Source of the DNA: Aplidium turbinatum
Lineage: Eukaryota; Chordata; Ascidiacea; Aplousobranchia; Polyclinidae
Length of the DNA: 64,000 nucleotides
NCBI GenBank assembly: GCA_918807975.1
Contig: OU964918.1
Location: forward strand, 23,978,477 to 24,042,476
Reading direction: 5' to 3'
Part shown: positions 37,051 to 48,669 of the stretch, piece by piece
Numbering within the stretch: position 1 is the stretch's first letter
Layout of the letters: every line of letters starts with the position of its first letter
Made by a program: the position numbers and the translations under genes
The notes under the pieces: generated by a model
Told to the model about the DNA's origin: nothing
What the model saw: only the letters and a program-made list of their open reading frames with translations
The model's database searches: none

Positions 37051-40000
37051 ACGTCATTAAAACTTGTCTAAGAAAGTTTTTTTACGTACTAAAAGTGAAA
37101 ATTATTGAAAAAAAATTGTCTTTTCAAAAAAATTTTTCTAAGACATTTCATACAGTGAAAAATAATTTTTTTTTGCGAAACTGTCTAATTCTTTTTGTTT
37201 GAAACTAACGTCATTAAAACTTGTCTAAGAAAGTTTTTTTACGTACTAAAAGTGAAAATTATTGAAAAAAAATTGTTTTTTCAAAAAAATTTTTCTAAGA
37301 CATTTCATACAGTGAAAAATAATTTTTTTTTGCGAAACTGTCTAATTCTTCTTGTTTGACACAAACGTCAATAAAAAGTGTCTAAGAAAGTTATTTTACG
37401 TACTAAAAGTGAAAATTATTGAAAAAAATTTTCTTTAAAAAAATATTTTCAAAAATTTTTCTAAGACATTTCATACAGTGAAAAATAAATTTTTTTTGCG
37501 AAACTGTCTAATTCTTTTTGTTTGAAACTAACGTCATTAAAAAGTGTCTAAGAAAGTTTTTTTACGACTGAAAGTGAAAATTATTGAAAAATAATTGTCT
37601 TTTCAAAAAAAATTTTTTAAGACATTTCATACAGTGAAAAATAATTTTTTTTTGCAAAACTATCCAATTCTTTTTGTTTGAAACTAACGTCATTAAAAAT
37701 TGACTAAGAAAGTTTTTTTACGTACTAAAAGTGAAAATTATTGAAAAAAAATTGTCTTTTCAAAAAAATTTTTCTAAGACATTTCATACAGTAAAAAACA
37801 ATTTTTTTTTGCGAAACTGTCTAATTCTTTTTGTTTAAAACTAACGTCATTAAAAATTGTCTAAGAAAGTTTTTTTACGTACTAAAAGTGAAAATTATTG
37901 AAAAAAAATTGTCTTTTCAAAAAAAATTTTCAAAAATTTTTCTAAGACATTTCATACAGTGAAAAATAATTTTTTTTGCGAAACTGTCTAATTCTTTTTG
38001 TTTGAAACTAACGTCATTAAAAATTGTCTAAGAAAGTTTTTTTACGTACTAAAAGTAAAAATTATTGAAAAAAATTTGTCTTTTCAAAAAAATTTTTCCA
38101 AGACATTTCATACAGTGAAAAATAATTTTTTTTTGCGAAACTGTCTAATTCTTTTTGTTTGAAACTAACGTCATTAAAAATTGTCTAAGAAAGTTTTTTT
38201 ACGTACTAAAAGTAAAAATTATTGAAAAAAAATTGTCTTTTCAAAAAAATTGTTCTAAGACATTTCATACAGTGAAAAATAATTTTTTTTTGCGAAACTG
38301 TCTAATTCTTTTTGTTTGAAACTAACGTCATTAAAAATTGTCTAAGAAAGTTTTTTTACGTACTAAAAGTGAAAATTATTGAAAAAATATTGTCTTTTCA
38401 AAAATATTTTCTAAGACATTTCATACAGTGAAAAATAATTTTTTTTTTGCAAAACTATCCAATTCTTTTTGTTTGAAACTTACGTCATTAAAAATTGTCT
38501 AAGAAAGTTTTTTTACGTACTAAAAGTGAAAATTATTGAAAAAAATTTTCTTTTTAAAACAAATTTTCAAAATATTTTCTAAGACATTTCATACAGTGAA
38601 AAATATTTTTTTTTTGCGAAACTATCCAATTCTTTTTGTTTGAAACTAACGTCATTAAAAATTGTCTAAGAAAGTTTTTTTACGTACTAAAAGTGAAAAT
38701 TATTGAAAAAAAATTGTCTTTTCAAAAAAATTTTTCTAAGACATTTCATACAGTGAAAAATAATTTTTTTTTGCGAAACTATCCAATTCCTTTTGTTTGA
38801 AACTAACGTCATTAAAAATTGTCTAAGAAAGTTTTTTTACGAAATAAAAGTGAAAATTATTGAAAAAAAATTGTCTTTTCAAAAAAATTTTTCTAAGACA
38901 TTTCATACAGTGAAAAATAATTTTTTTTTGCGAAACTGTCTAATTCTTTTTGTTTGAAACTAACGTCATTAAAAAGTGTCTAAGAAAGTTTTTTTACGTA
39001 CTAAAAGTGAAAATTATTGAAAAAAAATTGTCTTTTCAAAAAAAACTTTCTAAGACATTTCATACAGTGAAAAATAATTTTTTTTTGCGAAACTGTCTAA
39101 TTCTTTTTGTTTGAAACTAACGTCATTAAAAATTGTCTAAGAAAGTTTTTTTACGTACTAAAAGTAAAAATTATTGAAAAAAAATTGTCTTTTCAAAAAA
39201 ATTGTTCTAAGACATTTCATACAGTGAAAAATAATTTTTTTTTGCGAAACTGTCTAATTCTTTTTGTTTGAAACTAACGTCATTAAAAATTGTCTAAGAA
39301 AGTTTTTTTACGTACTAAAAGTGAAAATTATTGAAAAAATATTGTCTTTTCAAAAAATTTTTCTAAGACATTTCATACAGTGAAAAATAAATTTTTTTTG
39401 CAAAACTATCCAATTCTTTTTGTTTGAAACTTACGTCATTAAAAATTGTCTAAGAAAGTTTTTTTACGTACTAAAAGTGAAAATTATTGAAAAAAATTTT
39501 CTTTTTAAAACAAATTTTCAAAATATTTTCTAAGACATTTCATACAGTGAAAAATATTTTTTTTTGCGAAACTTTCCAATTCTTTTTGTTTAAAACTAAC
39601 GTCATTAAAAATTGTCTAAGAAAGTTTTTTTACGTATTAAAAGTGAAAATTATTGAAAAAAATTTTCTTTTCAAAAAAAATTTAAAAAAATTCTTCTAAG
39701 ACATTTCATACAGTGAAAAATAATTTTTTTTTGCGAAGCTGTCTAATTCTTTTTGTTTGAAACTAACGTCAGTAAAAACTGTCTAAGAAAGTTTTTTTAC
39801 GTACTAAAAGTGAAAGTTATTGAAAAAAAATTGTCTTTTCAAAAAAATTTTTCTAAGACATTTCATACAGTGAAAAATAATTTTTTTTTGCGAAACTATC
39901 CAATTCCTTTTGTTTGAAACTAACGTCATTAAAAATTGCCTAAGAAAGTTTTTTTACGTACTAAAAGTGAAAATTATTGAAAAAGAATTGTCTTTTCAAA

Positions 40001-40884
40001 AAAATTTTTCTAAGACATTTCATACAGTGAAAAATAATTTTTTTTTGCGAAACTATCTAATTCTTTTTGTTTAAAACTAACGTCATTAAAAATTGTCTAA
40101 GAAAGTTTTTTTACGTACTAAAAGTGAAAATTATTGAAAAAAATTGTCTTTTCAAAAAAAATTTTCAAAAATTTTTCTAAGACATGTCATACAGTGAAAA
40201 ATAATTTTTTTTTGCGAAACTGTCTAATTCTTTTTGTTTGAAACTAACGTCATTAAAAATTGTCTAAGAACGTTTTTTTACGTACTAAAAGTAAAAATTA
40301 TTGAAAAAAAATTGTCTTTTCAAAAAAGTTGTTCGAAGACATTTCATACAGTGAAAAATAATTTTTTTTTGCGAAACTGTCTAATTCTTTTTGTTTGAAA
40401 CTAACGTCATTAAAAATTGTCTAAGAAAGTTTTTTTACGTACTAAAAGTGAAAATTATTGAAAAAAATTTGTCTTTTCAAAAAATTTTTCTAAGACATTT
40501 CATACAGTGAAAAATAGTTTTTTTTTGCGAAACTGTCTAATTCTTTTTGTTTGAAACTAACGTCATTAAAAATTGTCTAAGAAAGTTTTTTTACGTACTA
40601 AAAGTGAAAATTATTGAAAAAAAATTGTCTTTTCAAAAAATTTTTCTAAGACATTTCATACAGTGAAAAATAATTTTTTTTTGCGAAACTATCCAATTCT
40701 TTTTGTTTGAAACTTACGTCATTAAAAATTGTCTAAGAAAGTTTTTTTACGTACTAAAAGTGAAAATTATTGAAAAAAATTTTCTTTTTAAAACAAATTT
40801 TCAAAATATTTTCTAAGACATTTCATACAGTGAAAAATAATTTTTTTTTGCGAAACTGTCTAATTCTTTTTGTTTGAAACTAAC

Positions 40885-42160
40885 GTCAAAAATTGTCTAA
40901 GAAAGTTTTTTTACGTACTAAAAGTGAAAATTATTGAAAAAAAATTGTCTCTTCAAAAAAAATTTCTAAGACTTTTCATACAGTGAAAAATAATTTTTTT
41001 TTCGAAACTATCCAATTCTTTTTGTTTGAAACTAACGTCATTAAAAATTGTCTAAGAAAGTTTTTTTACGTACTAAAAGTGAAAATTATTGAAAAAAAAT
41101 TGTCTTTTCAAAAAAATTTTTCTAAGACATTTCATACAGTGAAAAATAATTTTTTTTGCGAAACTGTCTAATTTTTTTTGTTCGAAACTAACGTCATTAA
41201 AACTTGTCTAAGAAAGTTTTTTTACGTAATAAAAGTGAAAATTATTGAAAAAAAATTGTCTTTTCAAAAAAATTTTTCTAAGACATTTCATACAGTGAAA
41301 AATAATTTTTTTTTTCCAAACTATCCAATTCCTTTTGTTTGAAACTAACGTCATTAAAAATTGTCTAAGAAAGTTTTTTTACGTATTAAAATTGAAAATT
41401 ATTGAAAAAAAATTGTCTTTTCAAAAAAATTTTTCTAAGACATTTCATACAGTGAAAAATAATTTTTTTTTGCAAAACTGTCTAATTCTTTTTGTTTGAA
41501 ACTAACGTCATTAAAAATTGTCTAAGAAAGTTTTTTTACGTACTAAAAGTGAAAATTATTGAAAAAAAATTGTTTTTTCAAAAAAATTGTTCTAAGACAT
41601 TTCATACAGTAAAAAATAATTTTTTTTTGCAAAACTGTCTAATTCTTTTTGTTTGAAACTAACGTCATTAAAAATTGTCTAAAGAAAGTTTTTTTACGTA
41701 CTAAAAGTGAAAATTATTGAAAAAAAATTGTCTTTTCAAAAAATTTTTCTAAGACATTTCATACAGTGAAAAATAATTTTTTTTTGCGAAACTGTCTAAT
41801 TCTTTTTGTTTGAAACTAACGTCATTAAAAATTGTCTAAGAAAGTTTTTTTACGTACTAAAAGTGAAAATTATTGAAAAAAAATTGTTTTTTCAAAAAAT
41901 TTTTCTAAGACATTTCATACAGTGAAAAATAATTTTTTTTTGCGAAACTATCCAATTCTTTTTGTTTGAAACTTACGTCATTAAAAATTGTCTAAGAAAG
42001 TTTTTTTACGTACTAAAAGTGAAAATTATTGAAAAAAATTTTCTTTTTAAAACAAATTTTCAAAATATTTTCTAAGACATTTCATACAGTGAAAAATAAT
42101 TTTTTTTTGCGAAACTGTCTAATTCTTTTTGTTTGAAACTAACGTCATTAAAAATTGTCT
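40885..42160 (+). repeat. 1.3-1.4-kb higher-order repeat, turn 1
   Basis: Ordered markers: AACGTCAAAAATTG (a 4-bp deletion of the ATTAAA block) at 40885, GTCTCTTC, T-run-CGAAAC lacking GC, ACGTAATAAAAG, T-run-CCAAAC with CAATTCC, ACGTATTAAAATTG, GCAAAACTG with TTGTTTTTTC, GTCTAAAGAAAG, and the long TTTTCTTTTTAAAACAAAT monomer. The cycle then restarts with GTCTAAAGAAAG and GTCTCTTC near 42210. Confidence 0.8.
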
Positions 42161-43092
42161 AAAGAAAGTTTTTTTACGTACTAAAAGTGAAAATTATTGA
42201 AAAAAAATTGTCTCTTCAAAAAAATTTTCTAAGACATTTCATACAGTGAAAAATAATTTTTTTTTCGAAACCATCCAATTCTTTTTGTTTGAAACTAACG
42301 TCATTAAAAATTGTCTAAGAAAGTTTCTTTACGTACTAAAAGTGAAAATTATTGAAAAAAAATTGTCTTTTCAAAAAAATTTTTCTAAGACATTTCATAC
42401 AGTAAAAAACAATTTTTTTTTGCGAAACTGTCTAATTCTTTTTGTTTAAAACTAACGTCATTAAAAATTGTCTAAGAAAGTTTTTTTACGTACTAAAAGT
42501 AAAAATTATTGAAAAAAAATTGTCTTTTCAAAAAAATTGTTCGAAGACATTTCATACAGTGAAAAATAATTTTTTTTTGCGAAACTGTCTAATTCTTTTT
42601 GTTTGAAACTAACGTCATTAAAAATTGTCTAAGAAAGTTATTTTACGTACTAAAAGTGAAAATTATTGAAAAAAATTTGTCTTTTCAAAAAATTTTTCTA
42701 AGACATTTCATACAGTGAAAAATAATTTTTTTTTGCGAAACTGTCTAATTCTTTTTGTTTGAAACTAACGTCATTAAAAATTGTCTAAGAAAGTTTTTTT
42801 ACGTACTAAAAGTGAAAATTATTGAAAAAAAATTGTCTTTTCAAAAAATTTTTCTAAGACATTTCATACAGTGAAAAATAATTTTTTTTTGCGAAACTAT
42901 CCAATTCTTTTTGTTTGAAACTTACGTCATTAAAAATTGTCTAAGAAAGTTTTTTTACGTACTAAAAGTGAAAATTATTGAAAAAAATTTTCTTTTTAAA
43001 ACAAATTTTCAAAATATTTTCTAAGACATTTCATACAGTGAAAAATAATTTTTTTTTGCGAAACTGTCTAATTCTTTTTGTTTGAAACTAAC
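42161..43092 (+). repeat. 1.3-1.4-kb higher-order repeat, irregular turn
   Basis: Starts with the GTCTCTTC and T-run-CGAAACC markers. It then carries foreign monomers (CAGTAAAAAACAA, TTGTTCGAAGAC) in place of the middle of the cycle before rejoining at the TTTTCTTTTTAAAACAAAT monomer near 42985. Confidence 0.65.
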
Positions 43093-44508
43093 GTCAAAAA
43101 TTGTCTAAGAAAGTTTTTTTACGTACTAAAAGTGAAAATTATTGAAAAAAAATTGTCTTTTCAAAAAATTTTCTAAGACATTTCATACAGTGAAAAATAA
43201 TTTTTTTTTCGAAACTATCCAATTCTTTTTGTTTGAAACTAACGTCATTAAAAATTGTCTAAGAAAGTTTTTTTACGTACTAAAAGTGAAAATTATTGAA
43301 AAAAAATTGTCTTTTCAAAAAAATTTTTCCAAGACATTTCATACAGTGAAAAATAATTTTTTTTTGCGAAACTGTCTAATTCTTTTTGTTTGAAACTAAC
43401 GTCATTAAAACTTGTCTAAGAAAGTTTTTTTACGTAATAAAAGTGAAAATTATTGAAAAAAAATTGTCTTTTCAAAAAAATTTTTCTAAGACATTTCATA
43501 CAGTGAAAAATAATTTTTTTTTTCCAAACTATCCAATTCCTTTTGTTTGAAACTAACGTCATTAAAAATTGTCTAAGAAAGTTTTTTTACGTATTAAAAT
43601 TGAAAATTATTGAAAAAAAATTGTCTTTTCAAAAAAATTTTTCTAAGACATTTCATACAGTGAAAAATAATTTTTTTTTGCGAAACTGTCTAATTCTTTT
43701 TGTTTGAAACTAACGTCATTAAAAATTGTCTAAGAAAGTTTTTTTACGTACTAAAAGTGAAAATTATTGAAAAAAAATTGTCTTTTCAAAAAATTTTTCT
43801 AAGACATTTCATACAGTGAAAAATAATTTTTTTTTGCGAAACTGTCTAATTCTTTTTGTTTGAAACTAACGTCATTAAAAATTGTCTAAGAAAGTTTTTT
43901 TACGTATTAAAATTGAAAGTTATTGAAAAAAAATTGTCTTTTCAAAAAAATTTTTCTAAGACATTTCATACAATGAAAAATAATTTTTTTTTGCAAAACT
44001 GTCTAATTCTTTTTGTTTGAAACTAACGTCATTAAAAATTGTCTAAGAAAGTTTTTTTACGTACTAAAAGTGAAAATTATTGAAAAAAAATTGTTTTTTC
44101 AAAAAAATTGTTCTAAGACATTTCATACAGTAAAAAATAATTTTTTTTTGCAAAACTGTCTAATTCTTTTTGTTTGAAACTAACGTCATTAAAAATTGTC
44201 TAAAGAAAGTTTTTTTACGTACTAAAAGTGAAAATTATTGAAAAAAAATTGTCTTTTCAAAAAATTTTTCTAAGACATTTCATACAAAGAAAAATAATTT
44301 TTTTTTGCGAAACTGTCTAATTCCTTTTGTTTGAAACTTACGTCATTAAAAATTGTCTAAGAAAGTTTTTTTACGTACTAAAAGTGAAAATTATTGAAAA
44401 AATGTTTCTTTTTAAAACAAATTTTCAAAATATTTTCTAAGACATTTCATACAGTGAAAAATAATTTTTTTTTGCGAAACTGTCTAATTCTTTTTGTTTG
44501 AAACTAAC
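43093..44508 (+). repeat. 1.4-kb higher-order repeat, turn 3
   Basis: Begins with the AACGTCAAAAATTG deletion at 43093 and passes through the same ordered markers. It differs from turn 1 in lacking GTCTCTTC and in having ACGTATTAAAATTG twice. Length is 1,416 bp, nine monomers. Confidence 0.8.
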
Positions 44509-45922
44509 GTCAAAAATTGTCTAAGAAAGTTTTTTTACGTACTAAAAGTGAAAATTATTGAAAAAGAATTGTCTCTTCAAAAAAATTTTCTAAGACATTT
44601 CATACAGTGAAAAATAATTTTTTTTTCGAAACTATCCAATTCTTTTTGTTTGAAACTAACGTCATTAAAAATTGTCTAAGAAAGTTTCTTTACGTACTAA
44701 AAGTGAAAATTATTGAAAAAAAATTGTCTTTTCAAAAAAATTTTCTAAGACATTTCATACAGTGAAAAATAATTTTTTTTTCGAAACTATCCAATTCTTT
44801 TTGTTTGAAACTTACGTCATTAAAAATTGTCTAAGAAAGTTTTTTTACGTACTAAAAGTGAAAATTATTGAAAAAAAATTGTCTTTTCAAAAAAATTTTT
44901 CCAAGACATTTCATACAGTGAAAAATAATTTTTTTTTGCGAAACTGTCTAATTCTTTTTGTTTGAAACTAACGTCATTAAAACTTGTCTAAGAAAGTTTT
45001 TTTACGTAATAAAAGTGAAAATTATTGAAAAAAAATTGTCTTTTCAAAAAAATTTTTCTAAGACATTTCATACAGTGAAAAATAATTTTTTTTTTCCAAA
45101 CTATCCAATTCCTTTTGTTTGAAACTAACGTCATTAAAAATTGTCTAAGAAAGTTTTTTTACGTATTAAAATTGAAAATTATTGAAAAAAATTGTCTTTT
45201 CAAAAAAATTTTTCTAAGACATTTCATACAGTGAAAAATAATTTTTTTTTGCAAAACTGTCTAATTCTTTTTGTTTGAAACTAACGTCATTAAAAATTGT
45301 CTAAGAAAGTTTTTTTACGTACTAAAAGTGAAAATTATTGAAAAAAAATTGTTTTTTCAAAAAAATTGTTCTAAGACATTTCATACAGTAAAAAATAATT
45401 TTTTTTTGCAAAACTGTCTAATTCTTTTTGTTTGAAACTAACGTCATTAAAAATTGTCTAAAGAAAGTTTTTTTACGTACTGAAAGTGAAAATTATTGAA
45501 AAAAAATTGTCTTTTCAAAAAATTTTTCTAAGACATTTCATACAGTGAAAAATAATTTTTTTTTGCGAAACTGTCTAATTCTTTTTGTTTGAAACTAACG
45601 TCATTAAAAATTGTCTAAGAAAGTTTTTTTACGTACTAAAAGTGAAAATTATTGAAAAAAAATTGTCTTTTCAAAAAATTTTTCTAAGACATTTCATACA
45701 GTGAAAAATAATTTTTTTTTTCGAAACTATCCAATTCTTTTTGTTTGAAACTTACGTCATTAAAAATTGTCTAAGAAAGTTTTTTTACGTACTAAAAGTG
45801 AAAATTATTGAAAAAAATTTTCTTTTTAAAACAAATTTTCAAAATATTTTCTAAGACATTTCATACAGTGAAAAATAATTTTTTTTTGCGAAACTGTCTA
45901 ATTCTTTTTGTTTGAAACTAAC
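44509..45922 (+). repeat. 1.4-kb higher-order repeat, turn 4
   Basis: Same cycle from the deletion marker at 44509 to the next at 45923, 1,414 bp. The T-run-CGAAAC monomer occurs twice near the start (44615 and 44770). Confidence 0.8.
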
Positions 45923-46250
45923 GTCAAAAATTGTCTAAGAAAGTTTTTTTACGTACTAAAAGTGAAAATTATTGAAAAAAAATTGTCTCTTCAAAAAAAT
46001 TTTCTAAGACATTTCATACAGTGAAAAATAATTTTTTTTTCGAAACTATCCAATTCTTTTTGTTTGAAACTAACGTCATTAAAAATTGTCTAAGAAAGTT
46101 TCTTTACGTACTAAAAGTGAAAATTATTGAAAAAAAATTGTCTTTTCAAAAAAATTTTTCTAAGACATTTCATACAGTGAAAAATAATTTTTTTTTGCGA
46201 AACTATCTAATTCTTTTTGTTTGAAACTAACGTCATTAAAAATTGTCTAA
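45923..46250 (+). repeat. 1.4-kb higher-order repeat, truncated last turn
   Basis: Deletion marker at 45923, GTCTCTTC near 45986 and T-run-CGAAAC near 46030 are present, then the order leaves the cycle at about 46.2 kb. Confidence 0.7.
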
Positions 46251-48669
46251 GAAAGTTTTTTTACGTACTAAAAGTGAAAATTATTGAAAAAAAATTGTCT
46301 TTTCAAAAAATTTTTCTAAGACATTTCATACAGTGAAAAATAATTTTTTTTTGCAAAACTTTCCAATTTTTTTTGTTTAAAACTAACGTCATTAAAAATT
46401 GTCTAAGAAAAAGTTTTTTTACGTATTAAAAGTGAAAATTATTGAAAAAAATTTTCTTTTCAAAAAAAATTTAAAAAAATTTTTCTAAGACATTTCATAC
46501 AGTGAAAAATAATTTTTTTTTGCGAAACTGTCTAATTCTTTTTGTTTGAAACTAACGTCATTAAAAACTGTCTAAGAAAGTTTTTTTACGTACTAAAAGT
46601 GAAAATTATTGAAAAAAAATTGTCTTTTCAAAAAAATTTTTCTAAGACATTTCATACAGTGAAAAATAAATTTTTTTTTGCGAAACTATCCAATTCCTTT
46701 AGTTTGAAACTTACGTCATTAAAAATTGTCTAAGAAAGTTTTTTTACGAACTGAAAGTGAAAATTATTGAAAAAAAATTGTCTTTTCAAAAAAATTTTTC
46801 TAAGACAGTTCATACAGTGAAAAATAATTTTTTTTGGCGAAACTGTCTAATTCTTTTTGTTTGAAACTAACGTCATTAAAAAGTGTCTAAGAAAGTTTTT
46901 TTACGTACTAAAAGTGAAAATTATTGAAAAAAAATTGTCTTTTCAAAAAAAACTTTCTAAGACATTTCATACAGTGAAAAAATTTTTTTTTTTGCGAAAC
47001 TATCCAATTCTTTTTGTTTGAAACTAACGTCATTAAAAATTGTCTAAGAAAGTTTTTTTACGTACTAAAAGTGAAAATTATTGAAAAAAAATTGTCTTTT
47101 TAAAAAAATTTTTCTAAGACATTTTATACAGTAAAAAATAATTTTTTTTTGCGAAACTGTCTAATTCTTTTTGTTTGAAACTAACGTCATTAAAAATTGT
47201 CTAAGAAAGTTTTTTTACGTATTAAAATTGAAAATTATTGAAAAAAATTGTCTTTTCAAAAAAATTTTTCTAAGACATTTCATACAGTGAAAAATAATTT
47301 TTTTTTGCAAAACTGTCTAATTCTTTTTGTTTGAAACTAACGTCATTAAAAATTGTCTAAGAAAGTTTTTTTACGTACTAAAAGTGAAAATTATTGAAAA
47401 AAAATTGTTTTTTCAAAAAAATTGTTCTAAGACATTTCATACAGTAAAAAATAATTTTTTTTTGCAAAACTGTCTAATTCTTTTTGTTTGAAACTAACGT
47501 CATTAAAAATTGTCTAAAGAAAGTTTTTTTACGTACTAAAAGTGAAAATTATTGAAAAAAAATTGTCTTTTCAAAAAATTTTTCTAAGACATTTCATACA
47601 GTGAAAAATAATTTTTTTTTGCGAAACTGTCTAATTCTTTTTGTTTGAAACTAACGTCATTAAAAATTGTCTAAGAAAGTTTTTTTACGTATTAAAATTG
47701 AAAATTATTGAAAAAAAATTGTCTTTTCAAAAAAATTTTTCTAAGACATTTCATACAGTGAAAAATAATTTTTTTTTGCAAAACTGTCTAATTCTTTTTG
47801 TTTGAAACTAACGTCATTAAAAATTGTCTAAGAAAGTTTTTTTACGTACTAAAAGTGAAAATTATTGAAAAAAAATTGTTTTTTCAAAAAAATTGTTCTA
47901 AGACATTTCATACAGTGAAAAATAATTTTTTTTTGCAAAACTGTCTAATTCTTTTTGTTTGAAACTAACGTCATTAAAAATTGTCTAAAGAAAGTTTTTT
48001 TACGTACTAAAAGTGAAAATTATTGAAAAAAAATTGTCTTTTCAAAAAATTTTTCTAAGACATTTCATACAGTGAAAAATAATTTTTTTTTGCGAAACTG
48101 TCTAATTCTTTTTGTTTGAAACTAACGTCATTAAAAATTGTCTAAGAAAGTTTTTTTACGTACTAAAAGTGAAAATTATTGAAAAAAAATTGTCTTTTCA
48201 AAAAAATTTTTCTAAGACATTTCATACAGTGAAAAATAATTTTTTTTTGCAAACTATCCAATTCTTTTTGTTTGAAACTAACGTCATTAAAAATTGTCTA
48301 AGAAAGTTTTTTTACGTACTAAAAGTGAAAATTATTGAAAAATAATTGTCTTTTTAAAAAAAAATTTTGTAAGACATTTCATACAGTGAAAAATAATTTT
48401 TTTTTGCGAAACTGTCTAATTCTTTTTGTTTGAAACTAACGTCATTAAAACTTGTCTAAGAAAGTTTTTTTACGTACTAAAAGTGAAAATCATTGAAAAA
48501 AAATTGTCTTTTCCAAAAAATTTTTCTAAGACATTTCATACAGTGAAAAATAAATTTTTTTTTGCGAAACTATCCAATTCCTTTAGTTTGAAACTTACGT
48601 CATTAAAAATTGTCTAAGAAAGTTTTTTTACGAACTGAAAGTGAAAATTATTGAAAAAAAATTGTCTTT

